Assembly: GCF_029892425.1 (NCBI RefSeq)
Contig: NZ_JARXWB010000021.1
Coordinates: forward strand, 1-64,000
Direction of reading: 5' to 3'
Source of the DNA: Bradyrhizobium sp. BR13661
Lineage (GTDB): Bacteria > Pseudomonadota > Alphaproteobacteria > Rhizobiales > Xanthobacteraceae
Length of the DNA stretch: 64,000 bases
Shown: positions 15,771 through 24,396 of the stretch, in pieces
Position numbering within the stretch: the stretch's first letter is position 1
Layout: the number at the start of each line of letters is the position of its first letter
Program-made: the position numbers and the translations under genes
Notes under the pieces: model-generated
Told to the model about the DNA's origin: nothing
The model's database searches: none
The model's input: the letters and a program-made list of their open reading frames with translations, nothing else

Positions 15771-16307
15771 ATGCGCCGTTTGATGCTGCTGCGCCACGCC
15801 AAGACCGAGACCGACGCGCCGAGCGGCCGTGATCAGGACCGCCGGCTCGACGACCGCGGCCGGAAGGATGCTGCCGAGATGGGCGACTGGATCGCCACCC
15901 ATCCGCCCGCCCCCGAGATGGTGCTGGTGTCGCACGCTGTCCGCGCCCGGCAGACCTGGGACATCGCCTGGGAGGCCATGAAGGACCGTGTCGCGGCGCC
16001 TGAGGTCGAGATCCTGCCGGAACTCTACGGCGCCGATCCCGCGCAGATCCTGGAAACCGTTCGCACTGCAACCGTCCCGGCCAATCCCAGGCAATTGCTT
16101 CTGGTCGGGCACAATCCCGGCATGCACGAGGCCGGCCTGATGCTGATGGGCAAGGGTGATCCGGCCGGCGCCAAGGCGCTTTCCGACAATCTGCCCACAG
16201 CAGGGCTTGCGATCCTCGACTTTGACGTCAAGGATTGGGGTGACGTGGCCTACCGCCGCGGCAGACTGGTGCTGTTCGTCAGCCCCAAATTGCTTCGACA
16301 GGGATGA
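15771..16307 (+). CDS. SixA-like histidine phosphatase
   Basis: This 178-residue protein of the histidine phosphatase superfamily resembles SixA, which removes phosphate from phosphohistidine on signalling domains. The catalytic RH is in LMLLRHAKTET (R8, H9), the second catalytic His is in LLLVGHNPGMHE, and VLVSHAVRARQTW supplies the phosphate-binding arginine. I chose ATG 15771 because the protein then begins at the first strand and GAGA precedes it; a GTG at 15750 would add seven residues. The family A repeat lies directly upstream. It is short and has no membrane segment, so it should be cytoplasmic. Confidence 0.85.
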   Translation: MRRLMLLRHAKTETDAPSGRDQDRRLDDRGRKDAAEMGDWIATHPPAPEMVLVSHAVRARQTWDIAWEAMKDRVAAPEVEILPELYGADPAQILETVRTATVPANPRQLLLVGHNPGMHEAGLMLMGKGDPAGAKALSDNLPTAGLAILDFDVKDWGDVAYRRGRLVLFVSPKLLRQG

Positions 16308-16357
16308 TCGCGCGACGTGCCGGCAAAACGTCCTGACTGGAAGATTTGGAGGCGCAG

Positions 16358-16783
16358 ATGTTCAAGTCCATCCTCGTGCCCATCGACCTCGCCGACACCG
16401 ATCTGGCCAAGCCTGCGATCGAGACCGCGACGACGCTGTCACAGAACTGGAGTGGATCTGTCCGGCTGCTCAACGTGCTGCCGATGACCCCGGTGATGCT
16501 GGCCGAATACGTGCCGGCCGATTTCGACGAACAGCAGCGCCAGACCTCGGAAGAGGCGCTCGCCATCGTCGCCCGCGAATCCGGCATCGACGCCGCCCAC
16601 ATCTCCAGCGTGGTGCGCCAAGGCGGCATCTATCACGAGATCCTGGAGGAAGCCGCGCAGATGAAGGCCGATTTGATCGTGATGACCTCGCACCGGCCCG
16701 CGATGCGCACCTATTTCCTCGGCTCCAATGCCGGGCACGTGGTGCGCTACGCCAAATGCTCGGTGCTGGTGGTGAGGCATTAA
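16358..16783 (+). CDS. UspA-family universal stress protein
   Basis: This 141-residue single-domain Usp begins with the first beta strand FKSILVPIDLAD. Typical features are TATTLSQNWSGSVRLLNVLP, a second strand pair ADLIVMTSHRP, and the nucleotide-binding tail LGSNAGHVVRYAKCSVLVVRH. GGAGG at 16348-16352 fixes ATG 16358 as the start. It is 51 bp downstream of the SixA-like gene and 15 bp upstream of a small membrane protein gene, so the three may be cotranscribed. The role in stress resistance is from family knowledge. Confidence 0.92.
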   Translation: MFKSILVPIDLADTDLAKPAIETATTLSQNWSGSVRLLNVLPMTPVMLAEYVPADFDEQQRQTSEEALAIVARESGIDAAHISSVVRQGGIYHEILEEAAQMKADLIVMTSHRPAMRTYFLGSNAGHVVRYAKCSVLVVRH

Positions 16784-16798
16784 ATTCGGAGCAATGTC

Positions 16799-17260
16799 GT
16801 GAAGCATTGGTGGCGGAGATGGACCTACGAGGTCCCGCTGGGGATCAGTGATGCGTTGTGGGAGGTGCTGGTCGTGCAACTGGCGGCGTTGCTGGACAGG
16901 CTGACGGTGCGGAAGGTCATCGCCTTCATTCCCGTCGTCATCCTCATTCTCGCCTACTATCACAGCATCCCGATCCCGCCCGAACTGATGCTGATCGGCG
17001 ATTTCCTCGCCTATATCGACATCTTCTCGGTGCTGTTTTTGATCGGTGTGCTGAGCCGCATCACAACGATCATATTCGTCGTCAAACAGGCGGCGGCACG
17101 GATCGCGATGCTATCGGGCAGTGCCATTGCACTGATGCAACGGCTCGATATCAGGCATCGGCGCCAACGTAGCTCGCCGACGAGGCTGCGCCAAAAGCCC
17201 GACCGGTCCGATGACGATCGAGCTTATGGCAGCGCGTGGGGCGAGCTCGCGTTGGCTTGA
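16799..17260 (+). CDS. small membrane protein, unknown function
   Basis: This is a 153-residue hypothetical protein with a GTG start. The hydrophobic stretches VRKVIAFIPVVILILAYYHS (about 37-56) and FLAYIDIFSVLFLIGVLS (about 68-85), and a weaker third one, suggest a small inner-membrane protein. The last 40 residues are Arg-rich and low in similarity to anything I know; the true end may have been altered by the repeat-rich sequence that follows. It lies 15 bp after the usp gene. Confidence 0.6.
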   Translation: MKHWWRRWTYEVPLGISDALWEVLVVQLAALLDRLTVRKVIAFIPVVILILAYYHSIPIPPELMLIGDFLAYIDIFSVLFLIGVLSRITTIIFVVKQAAARIAMLSGSAIALMQRLDIRHRRQRSSPTRLRQKPDRSDDDRAYGSAWGELALA

Positions 17261-17301
17261 TCTCGTAACTCACCACTTCTGTCGCCGCGGAAATAGACAG
17301 T

Positions 17302-17329
17302 GGTGGATTACGCCTTCGGCTAATCCACC
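17302..17329. repeat. short palindrome related to the 38002-38088 element
   Basis: Arms GGTGGATTA (17302-17310) and TAATCCACC (17321-17329) flank CGCCTTCGGC, and CCTAC follows. The arms resemble those of the larger inverted repeat at 38002-38088 (GGTGGGTTACGC and its complement). A TTGCCCG-A-CGGGCAA hairpin follows at 17356-17370. Confidence 0.7.
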
Positions 17330-17971
17330 CTACGAAGGGGCTACGAGATCTTGCGTTGCCCGACGGGCAAAACACGCCACCCATCGGTCAATCCGGCGGC
17401 TCGAAAATATTCCGCTTTACCGAAATTCGGAAACGGCGTATGTGTTTCGGCAACCCGGCCCAAGGAAGAGGGGCGTATCGCGATCGTCACGAACGCGGGC
17501 CGGACGGCGGTGGACGCAGGCCACATCGGCGCGATCAGGTTTTGCAGGGCGGGCGACCGTGAGCGAGATCACCGCGCAAACGACCGGTGTGATCTGCGTA
17601 CGGCAAAATCGTGTGGTCCTGGCGCCCGGAGTCTGTGCGTCAAGTCTTGTGGTGATGCGTGTGGCCCAACCGGGTGTTCGCATCAGGCATCTGCGAGACG
17701 ACGGGGGCAATAGTGCATCGCTCCCCGGGGAGATCACGACATAAGCCGTCAAACCACTGCGCAGGGAAGGCCGGATGTTTCGGCTACACCTGTATGCCGC
17801 TGTGCAGCCTCTTGTAGCGCAATCTTCGCACAGTGGACCGCGGGTGCCAGCCGGGCACCCGGTCTTCCCTGCACCCTCTTTCATTTGAGGGTGAGGCGAC
17901 GGAGCAAAGCTCGGGCGATATGAGCCGCGAGGATGATTATCTATGTCTGACGTTGAAAAATGGTGTCGTGC

Positions 17972-18093
17972 CCCGGACGCTGCGCAGCACGAAGTGATGC
18001 GCTGCAGAGCCGGGGCCCATGCATCAGCGGACTCTGCGGCTTCCTGGGTCCCGGCTCTGCGCAGCAGCGTAAGAACGCTGCAGCGCGTCCGGG
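17972..18093. repeat. compound palindromic intergenic repeat
   Basis: The outer arms are CCCGGACGC (17972-17980) and GCGTCCGGG (18085-18093). The inner imperfect arms are 18001-18019 (GCTGCAGAGCCGGG...) and 18045-18065 (...CCCGGCTCTGC). The element ends 17 bp before the stop of the convergent DUF1127 gene. Confidence 0.75.
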
Positions 18094-18109
18094 ATACAGA
18101 AGAGGAAGC

Positions 18110-18346
18110 TCACAGATACCGCGTCAGCTCGGCCTTGAACTGGCCGTAGACGGCGTCTTCGATCTGGCTGCGATTGATCCCGATGTCGCGCAGCGCGCGT
18201 TCGTCGAGTTCGTTCAGCGTCTTGACGGCGGAGCGGCGCTCCAGGCGGTCGAGCAGCCCATAAGCAACGGCTGCGAGCGTGGCAAAAAATCCGCTCGACG
18301 AGGATGGGCGTAAGCTCCGCCCGGCAGTTTGCGAGATCATGGTCAT
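18110..18346 (-). CDS. DUF1127 small basic protein
   Basis: This 78-residue protein has a C-terminal DUF1127 domain: the segment KTLNELDERALRDIGINRSQ, then IEDAVYG. In other alphaproteobacteria such small arginine-rich proteins have been linked to phosphate and carbon metabolism and RNA turnover, which is family knowledge only. I chose ATG 18346 (MTMISQTAG) because GGAGAAG stands just upstream; the longer open frame has no RBS. The N-terminal 35 residues contain a mildly hydrophobic FFATLAAVAYGLL. The gene is divergent from the MocR regulator and could share its operators. Confidence 0.85.
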   Translation of the reverse strand: MTMISQTAGRSLRPSSSSGFFATLAAVAYGLLDRLERRSAVKTLNELDERALRDIGINRSQIEDAVYGQFKAELTRYL

Positions 18347-18491
18347 GTTTCTTCTCCGGCCTTTGGTCCTGCGCGGCGAAGCGGATGCCGTTGGCGCAAA
18401 CGCTGGAAGCGCCTGCACCTCATGTGCCGTCGGATTGCTCTCGCTTTCCTCGGCTCAATCGCGGACCTTGATGGAACTTAAATGCTCCAGT

Positions 18492-18530
18492 ACATTGCTC
18501 GGAGCAAGGAAAACATTGCTCTCGGTGCAA
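18492..18530. promoter_or_regulatory. paired palindromic operators before the MocR gene
   Basis: Two direct copies of ACATTGCTC...GCAA occur at 18492-18507 and 18513-18530. The first contains the perfect palindrome TTGCTC-G-GAGCAA (18495-18507); the second is TTGC-N7-GCAA. The second ends 2 nt before the regulator's ATG, so binding would block its own transcription or translation. Confidence 0.65.
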
Positions 18531-18532
18531 TA

Positions 18533-19876
18533 ATGTCCAAGTTCGAGTACGTGAAGCTTGCGGATGCCATTGCCGCAGATATCTCTAACGGCACGTTAAG
18601 AGCCGGCGACCGCCTGCCGCCGCAGCGCAATTTTGCCTACGATCGCGGCATTGCCGTTTCGACAGCCAGCCGGGTTTATACGGAGCTGCTGCGTCGCGGC
18701 CTCGTGGTCGGCGAGGTCGGCCGCGGCACCTTCATCTCCGGCGACATCAGGCGCGAGGTCGAGACCATCGCCGAGCCGCGCGATGCGCGCATCGATTTCG
18801 AGGTCAATTATCCGCTGCTGCCGCAGCAATGGGCGATGATCGCCAAGAGCCTCGCCGGGCTCGAACGCGCCGACGCGCTCGAAGCCGCACTGCGCTCCTC
18901 CACCAGCACCGGCACCAAGAGCGCGCGCAATGCGGCCGCCACTTATCTCGCGCGCAAGGATTTTACGCCGCAGGCCGAGCAGATCCTGTTCACCGCCAAC
19001 GGCAAGCAATCGCTCGCGGCCGCGCTTGCAGCGCTCGTTCCGACCGGCGGCCGTTGCGGCGTCGAGGCGCTGACCTATCCGTACGTCAAGAGCATCGCCG
19101 CGCGGCTCGGCATCACGCTGGTGCCGATCCCGATGGACGAATTCGGCGCGCGGCCCGACGCGATCCAGAAGGCGCATCGCGAAGCGCATCTGTCGGCGCT
19201 GTATCTGCAGCCCATCATTCAGAACCCGCTCGGCGTCACCATGAACGCGACACGCCGCGCCGATATCGTGCGCGTCGCCGAGAAGCTCGATCTCACCATC
19301 ATCGAGGACGCCGTCTACGGCTTCCTCGCCGATGACACGCCGCTGGCCGCATTGGGGCCGGACCGCTGCATCGTGCTCGACAGCCTGTCCAAGAAGGTCG
19401 CACCGGGCCTTGCGCTCGGCATCCTCGTCTCGCCGCCGCATTTGCGCGAAAGCGTGATGAGTGCGGTACGCACCGGCGGCTGGATCGCGTCCGGCCACGC
19501 GCTCGCATCCGGACAGCGATTGATGGCTGACGGCACCGTCGCCGAGCTGACGCGGCTCAAGCGCATCGATGCCGCGCGGCGCCAGCAGACCGCGGCGCGG
19601 CTGCTCGCCGGCCACCAGCTCTCGGCTGACCCGCGCTCCTATCATCTCTGGCTGACGCTGCCGCCGCACTGGCGCTCGCAGACATTCGTCGCCGCGGCGG
19701 CCCGGCGCGGGATCGCGCTGACGCCGTCATCGACCTTCGCGGTCGCGCATGGCCACGCGCCCAATGCGGTGCGACTGGCCCTCGCCCCGCCCTCGTTCGA
19801 GCAACTCGATTCCGGCCTGCGCACGCTCGTGTCGCTGCTCGGCACCAAGGAAGAGGATTTTGACTCGACGGAATAA
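18533..19876 (+). CDS. MocR-type (GntR-HTH plus aminotransferase-fold) regulator
   Basis: This 447-residue transcription factor has an N-terminal GntR winged helix (ISNGTLRAGDRLPPQRNFAY, residues about 15-34, then VSTASRVYTELLRRGLVVGE and GRGTFISG). It is joined to a class I aminotransferase-like domain with the cofactor Asp in IIEDAVYGFL and the PLP lysine in LDSLSKKVAPGLALG. MocR proteins sense PLP or amino-compound ligands and typically regulate a neighbouring gene. Here no metabolic target sits next to it; the divergent DUF1127 gene and itself are the only adjacent candidates. ATG 18533 is at the edge of the second operator repeat; the frame's GTG/ATG further up would include the operators. 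Confidence 0.9.
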   Translation: MSKFEYVKLADAIAADISNGTLRAGDRLPPQRNFAYDRGIAVSTASRVYTELLRRGLVVGEVGRGTFISGDIRREVETIAEPRDARIDFEVNYPLLPQQWAMIAKSLAGLERADALEAALRSSTSTGTKSARNAAATYLARKDFTPQAEQILFTANGKQSLAAALAALVPTGGRCGVEALTYPYVKSIAARLGITLVPIPMDEFGARPDAIQKAHREAHLSALYLQPIIQNPLGVTMNATRRADIVRVAEKLDLTIIEDAVYGFLADDTPLAALGPDRCIVLDSLSKKVAPGLALGILVSPPHLRESVMSAVRTGGWIASGHALASGQRLMADGTVAELTRLKRIDAARRQQTAARLLAGHQLSADPRSYHLWLTLPPHWRSQTFVAAAARRGIALTPSSTFAVAHGHAPNAVRLALAPPSFEQLDSGLRTLVSLLGTKEEDFDSTE

Positions 19877-19930
19877 GCGTTTCGAGCGAAGTGGATCCCG
19901 GTTCGCGTGAAGAAAACGCGTCAAAACAAA
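19875..19930. repeat. dispersed intergenic repeat, family B copy 1
   Basis: The sequence AAGCGTTTCGAGCGAAGTGG ... GAAGAAAACGCGTC forms imperfect inverted ends (GCGTTTc / GAAAACGC). It lies between two convergent genes and overlaps the MocR stop. A diverged copy occurs at 43561-43615. Confidence 0.75.
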
Positions 19931-19938
19931 ATCGCCTT

Positions 19939-20538
19939 TCAGGGCTCCGGCCAATCGGCAATAAATCCCTTCGCCTTGTACGGCTCGATCTTGTCCCATT
20001 CGTGCAGGACCCGACGGCGAAACTCGGCGTCGGTGTGCCAGAGCGCCCGCGGCGTCGCAAAGGTGTCGACGGTGAAGAGCAGCTTGGTCACATCAGGCCA
20101 GTGCCGGTGCAATGTCATCGGATAGCGCCGCGCGGTCCAGGTATTGCCGAGACAGATCACGCTGCGGACGTTGTGCAGTCCCAGAGCCGCATCGATGATG
20201 GGCAGCGAGAAGATGACGTTCTCGCCGGTGTTCATCGCGCGATGTTCCTCGAGGATCCGATCCGCCGGAATGCCCGCCGTGACCATCGCCGCCTTGATGA
20301 TCATGCACTCGGATTGCTCCGACCCCGGCGTCACGCCGCCGCTGACAATCGACCAGCGGAAATAGCCGTCGCGCCACAGCCGCGCGGCGGTCTCGACGCG
20401 GAGCGCAACATCCTCGCGGGTGCCGAACAGAAACAGCAGATCGGCCGGCCGAAGCGGCGTGTCGATCAGATGGGTGCGATTGATCTCGGCGATCTCGTCC
20501 GCCGTCGGCAGCCGCGTGCTGCGATCCAAGACAGTCAT
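19939..20538 (-). CDS. YdcF/SanA-like DUF218 protein
   Basis: This 199-residue protein has the DUF218 core: LLFLFGTREDVALRVETAAR near the N-terminus, WSIVSGGVTPGSEQSECMII, the conserved acidic/asparagine segment ILEEHRAMNTGENVIFSLPI, and SVICLGNTWTARRYPMTLHR. Members in other bacteria are tied to envelope integrity (ElyC, SanA) or bind S-adenosylmethionine (YdcF). No transmembrane segment is present, which favours a soluble YdcF-type protein. ATG 20538 is the natural start. It is convergent with the MocR gene. Confidence 0.8.
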   Translation of the reverse strand: MTVLDRSTRLPTADEIAEINRTHLIDTPLRPADLLFLFGTREDVALRVETAARLWRDGYFRWSIVSGGVTPGSEQSECMIIKAAMVTAGIPADRILEEHRAMNTGENVIFSLPIIDAALGLHNVRSVICLGNTWTARRYPMTLHRHWPDVTKLLFTVDTFATPRALWHTDAEFRRRVLHEWDKIEPYKAKGFIADWPEP

Positions 20539-20604
20539 CGCGGCACGATGCGGGACCGGCGCGCGGCGGCGAAGTCAATTTTGATTGCGGCCGATTGCAA
20601 GCCG

Positions 20605-21201
20605 CTAGGGCAGCAAGCCCGCTGGCAGCTGATCGAAGCTGTAGGCGCGGGGCTGGTTGCGTCGGACGAAACCGCCGACCTGCCAGACGAACAGCGCGGC
20701 AAAGCCGAGGATGAACAGCACGCCGGCGAATTCGCCTGTTATCAGCGCGCGGATCAACAGCCCGGCCATCGCCACGGCCAGCAGCGCCAGGAACGCAAGC
20801 ACCGCTGTATAGGTGTTGCGGCCGAGGCCGGCGGTCAGCGCGGCCCGGCTGCCGGCCTTAGCCATCCGCGCGTGCAGCTCGACGATGAAGGCGCGAAAGC
20901 CGTTGTCCTGCGGCGCCATCAGCGCCGCGGTCTGCCAGCTCGTCGACAAAATCGAGATGCGGCCGCCCTTGATGCGGCTGATATCGGCACGAAAGCGGTG
21001 CTGCTGCATCGAGACCGGGCGGAACGACAGCCTGACGGCACTGATCTCGTCGTAGCGCCAGACGCCCGAGCGGCCAGCGATGTGCCAGGACAATCCTTCG
21101 TCGGTCAGCTCGAAGCGATGTGCCGAACCGATCAGCGACGCCTTGTAGGCGTAGCTCGTGACTGGCGGGTCCTGCGCCTCCGAAACCTGCATATCGATCA
21201 T
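20605..21201 (-). CDS. membrane protein of unknown function
   Basis: This is a 198-residue hypothetical protein. The first 125 residues look like a cytoplasmic beta-rich sensor-like domain of the PH-like kind (FELTDEGLSWHIAGRSGVWR, YDEISAVRLSFRP, then RISILSTSWQ). Two membrane segments follow: YTAVLAFLALLAVAMAGLLI (about 131-150) and FAGVLFILGFAALFVWQVGG (about 157-176). I took ATG 21201 rather than the adjacent TTG. It diverges from the small membrane protein gene at 21272 with 70 bp between starts. I recognise no function. Confidence 0.7.
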   Translation of the reverse strand: MIDMQVSEAQDPPVTSYAYKASLIGSAHRFELTDEGLSWHIAGRSGVWRYDEISAVRLSFRPVSMQQHRFRADISRIKGGRISILSTSWQTAALMAPQDNGFRAFIVELHARMAKAGSRAALTAGLGRNTYTAVLAFLALLAVAMAGLLIRALITGEFAGVLFILGFAALFVWQVGGFVRRNQPRAYSFDQLPAGLLP

Positions 21202-21271
21202 CAATCCCGGCTGCGCAATTCCGCTCCCGATCCGCTTGCGCGATCGCCCCCGCCCATCCTACAAGCGAGAT

Positions 21272-21706
21272 ATGGCTGAGACGATCTATTTTCCGCGCCG
21301 CCTGATTCTCGGGGCCGCCGCGATCGCGGGCGTGCTGCCTGCGATCGCGGTGCACATGCTGGGCACGCGTTACGGGCTCGACCTCGGCGGCCTCTGGCGC
21401 TCCGACACGCATGAGCTCATGCCGACCGGTGCTGCGATCGCCTGGTGGCTGATCGCGACCGTCGGATTCTCCGGCGGCTATTTCACGGCCTCGCTGATGC
21501 AGAGTGCCGTCTCCGGCCAGATCCCGCAACGGATGCGCCAATTCCTGATCGCCGTCGGCGTGCTGCTGCTCGCGGGCGCTGGACAGGCGGCCTCGGCGCC
21601 GAGCCCGATCCCGACCATTTCAGGCGTGCTCGCAGGCCTCGCGGCACTGTGTCTCGGCGCCGTGATGGCATTTTGCGGCGCGCATTTCGCGCTGCGCCGC
21701 AGCTAG
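21272..21706 (+). CDS. four-helix-like membrane protein, unknown function
   Basis: This 144-residue hydrophobic protein has about four predicted membrane segments: LILGAAAIAGVLPAIAVHML (11-30), an AIAWWLIATVGFSGGYFTAS stretch, FLIAVGVLLLAGAGQAAS, and VLAGLAALCLGAVMAFCGAH. It begins at ATG 21272 with GCGAG ahead; the open frame from 21158 overlaps the divergent gene. It is convergent with the MHYT-GGDEF-EAL gene, with only 4 bp between their stops. I recognise no family. Confidence 0.65.
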   Translation: MAETIYFPRRLILGAAAIAGVLPAIAVHMLGTRYGLDLGGLWRSDTHELMPTGAAIAWWLIATVGFSGGYFTASLMQSAVSGQIPQRMRQFLIAVGVLLLAGAGQAASAPSPIPTISGVLAGLAALCLGAVMAFCGAHFALRRS

Positions 21707-21710
21707 TCCC

Positions 21711-24110
21711 TCACGCGGACGCGCGCAGCCGCGGGCCTTCCAGCATCAACGCAACGTCGGCGGCAGGCCGTGGCTTGCTGAACAGATAGCCTTGCGCCTG
21801 GGTGCAGCCCTCGCGCCTCAGCAGATCGAGCTGCGCGTCGTTCTCGACACCCTCCGCAGTGGTGACGATGCCGAGGCTGCGGCCAAGGCCCGTCACGGCG
21901 CGGATGATCGCCACCGAATCCTCGCGCGTCGCAAGCTCGGAAACGAAGGAGCGATCGATCTTGATCTTGTCGAAGGGGAAGCTGCGCAGATAGCTCAGCG
22001 AGGAATAGCCGGTGCCGAAATCGTCGAGCGAGATGCGCACGCCCATGGCGCGCAGCTCATGCAGCGTGGTCAGCGTCGTCTCGCTGTTCTGAAGCAGCAC
22101 GGATTCGGTGATCTCGAGCTCGAGGCGGCTCGCCGCGAGCCCCGATCTCTCCAATGCCTCGCTCACGGATACGATCAGGTTCGGATTCTTGAACTGCACC
22201 GGCGACAAATTCACGGCGACGCCGATACCATCCGGCCAGGTCGCGGCATCCGCGCAGGCACGGTTCAGCACGAGCTCGCCGAGCTGGATGATGAGGCCGG
22301 TCTCCTCGGCAAGCGGAATGAAGCTGATGGGAGAGATCAGGCCGCGCTCCGGATGATTCCAGCGCAGCAGCGCCTCGAAGGCGACAACCCGATTGCTGGC
22401 GACGTCGCGGATCGGCTGGTAGTAAGGCTGGAACTCGTCGCGTTGCAGCGCCGCGCGCATATCCATCTCCAGGAGGCGCCGGGCCTGCGCGCGCGCATCC
22501 ATGCCGGTCTCGAAAAAGCGATAGGTGCCGCGGCCGTCGGCCTTGGCGCGATACAGCGCGAGGTCGGCGTTTTTCAGCAGCGCGTCGGGATTGCTGCCGT
22601 CCTGCGGCGACAGCGAAATGCCGATCGAGACGCCGATCACGATCTGGTGGTCGTCGATTTCGTAGGGCGCAGAGATCACCTCGACGAGGCGTCGGGCGAG
22701 CGCTCGCGCGGCGGCTTCCTCGGAGCGGCCGATCTGGACCACGGCGAACTCGTCGCCCCCGAGACGGGCTACGGTGTCGTGCTCGCCGACCGTCGCTTTC
22801 AGCCTTTGGCCGACTTGCTTCAGGAGCGCATCGCCGATGGGATGGCCGAGCGAGTCGTTGATGTCCTTGAAGTGATCGAGGTCGAGACAGAGCACCGCGA
22901 GCTGGTCGTTCGCAGCCGCCCGGCGCAGCCCCTGCTCGAGCTGCTCGTGGAACAGCACGCGGTTCGGCAGATTGGTCAGCGCGTCATGGCGCGCCATGTG
23001 CGAGATCTTGGCCTGCGCCTCCAGCCATTCGGTGATGTCCTCGAAGGTGGCGACCCAGCCGCCGCCCTGCATCGGCTGGTTGACGACGCGGATCGAGCGC
23101 TCGAACCGGCGAACGACATCCGTCGTTGTACGTCCCACCCGGGCATCCTCGACGAGGCGCGCGAAGAATTGTTCGGCATCACCGTTCCACTGGCCCTTCG
23201 CCGCCTCCTCGCGGAGAATGTCGAGCAGCACGCGGCCGGAGAGCTGCATGTCGGAGCGGCGGAGCATCGTCGCGTAACGCTCGTTGAACAGGATGATCTT
23301 GCCTTCGGCATCGAACATGCACAGTCCCTGCGACATGTTCTCGAGCGCAGTGTCGAGCACGATCTGCTGGCGCCCGATCTCGCCCTTGGCGCGACGGTCG
23401 AGCACGGCGGCCGCGAGCGCGATAGCGATGACGGCAATGGCTGCGCTGGCGGTCAGGATGGACAACGACGCCGGCGGGATCGAAAGCCCGCTGATCGCAA
23501 GCGTCGGATCGGGCGTCAGGACCAATGCGCCCATCGCGGTGAAATGATGCGAGACGATGGCAATTGTGAGCAGGATCGTTGCGCCCAACGCGCTGGACAG
23601 GCTATCGTTTCGCCCCGCGACAAACAGGGCAAACGATCCAAAGACCACGCCGAGCAAGATCGACACCGCGACAGTTCCGGTGGTCCAGCCGACATGGGCG
23701 GGAATCTCGAACGCCATCATGCCGGTGTAATGCATCGCGGCGACGCCAGTGCCTACGACGGCGCCACCGAGGGCGACCAGACTTCCGCGCTTGGCCGAGA
23801 CCGAGATGCCGAGGCCGATGAAGGTGACCGCAATCGCAAAGATCAGCGAGAGGATCGTCACGGGGATGTTGTAGGCGCCACCGGCGCCGGGCCCGTAGGC
23901 CTGCATCGCGATGAAATGGGTTGCCCAGATGCCGCAACCGGTCACGACGGCATCGAGCGTTATCCATACGAGGCGAGCACCGCCATTCGCCGCTCGCGCC
24001 CGATGAAACAGACTGATTGCCGCCGCGCTCGCGAGCAGACACACCGCCCCGGCGAGTGCGACCAGTCGCCCATCATGCTGGTCCGTCAGACAAAACAAAA
24101 CTTGATACAT
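21711..24110 (-). CDS. MHYT-PAS-GGDEF-EAL cyclic-di-GMP protein
   Basis: This is a 799-residue membrane signalling protein. The N-terminal MHYT sensor has three repeats (ATHFIAMQA near 63, AMHYTGMMAF near 125, SHHFTAMGA near 187) over seven membrane segments; in known members these are thought to bind copper and sense gases such as oxygen or NO. A PAS-like region follows (about 255-365, LCMFDAEGKIILFNERYA). The diguanylate cyclase domain has an intact GGDEF (451-455) with LDLDHFKDINDSLGH. The EAL domain has FEALLRW (about 579-585) and DDFGTGYSSLSYL, so both catalytic motifs look intact. I chose ATG 24110 (MYQVLFCL) with AGGGG ahead of it over the ATG 18 nt upstream. Confidence 0.93.
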   Translation of the reverse strand: MYQVLFCLTDQHDGRLVALAGAVCLLASAAAISLFHRARAANGGARLVWITLDAVVTGCGIWATHFIAMQAYGPGAGGAYNIPVTILSLIFAIAVTFIGLGISVSAKRGSLVALGGAVVGTGVAAMHYTGMMAFEIPAHVGWTTGTVAVSILLGVVFGSFALFVAGRNDSLSSALGATILLTIAIVSHHFTAMGALVLTPDPTLAISGLSIPPASLSILTASAAIAVIAIALAAAVLDRRAKGEIGRQQIVLDTALENMSQGLCMFDAEGKIILFNERYATMLRRSDMQLSGRVLLDILREEAAKGQWNGDAEQFFARLVEDARVGRTTTDVVRRFERSIRVVNQPMQGGGWVATFEDITEWLEAQAKISHMARHDALTNLPNRVLFHEQLEQGLRRAAANDQLAVLCLDLDHFKDINDSLGHPIGDALLKQVGQRLKATVGEHDTVARLGGDEFAVVQIGRSEEAAARALARRLVEVISAPYEIDDHQIVIGVSIGISLSPQDGSNPDALLKNADLALYRAKADGRGTYRFFETGMDARAQARRLLEMDMRAALQRDEFQPYYQPIRDVASNRVVAFEALLRWNHPERGLISPISFIPLAEETGLIIQLGELVLNRACADAATWPDGIGVAVNLSPVQFKNPNLIVSVSEALERSGLAASRLELEITESVLLQNSETTLTTLHELRAMGVRISLDDFGTGYSSLSYLRSFPFDKIKIDRSFVSELATREDSVAIIRAVTGLGRSLGIVTTAEGVENDAQLDLLRREGCTQAQGYLFSKPRPAADVALMLEGPRLRASA

Positions 24111-24348
24111 TGCCGGCCCCTGTTCCATCGGGCACTAGAACCGGCAGAGATGGATAGTCGGTAACCGGCTATGCGCCGGCTCCCGGAATGGTGAACAGAG
24201 AATGTGTGTGGCTACTCACATTGCTCGGGCCCTTGCACCGAAACCGACCATCGAACGCCACCAGCGAACCGAACAGCGCGACACCAAGGACGCTGCCGGT
24301 CTGCCGCGTCGCGTTAAGGACCCCCGCGGCGATGCCGGAACGTATGTG

Positions 24349-24380
24349 CGAGCGCCGCGCGGATGGCCGCGCGGCGCTCG
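24349..24380. terminator. strong hairpin downstream of the YciE-like gene
   Basis: A perfect 14-bp stem has arms 24349-24362 and 24367-24380 (CGAGCGCCGCGCGG) and loop ATGG. It begins 16 bp after the YciE-like stop on the minus strand. There is no clear T-tract, so it may act as a 3'-end stabiliser or rho-assisted terminator. Confidence 0.65.
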
Positions 24381-24396
24381 TTCGACTGCGCCTGAC

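Larger units (their letters stand above)
17261..18109. other. 849-bp gene-free, repeat-rich stretch
   Basis: No convincing gene is present. The sequence is a patchwork of short palindromes (17302-17329, 17356-17370) and a compound palindrome (17972-18093), with low-quality ORFs in several frames. The minus-strand frame 17417-17884 looks like translated repeat, not a protein: it is rich in Cys, Arg, Thr and Pro and has no RBS. Confidence 0.7.

Noticed and set aside
17417..17884. 155-residue minus-strand frame in the repeat-rich gap
   Set aside because: Composition and lack of RBS suggest translated dispersed repeat; I recall similar spurious frames in related genomes.
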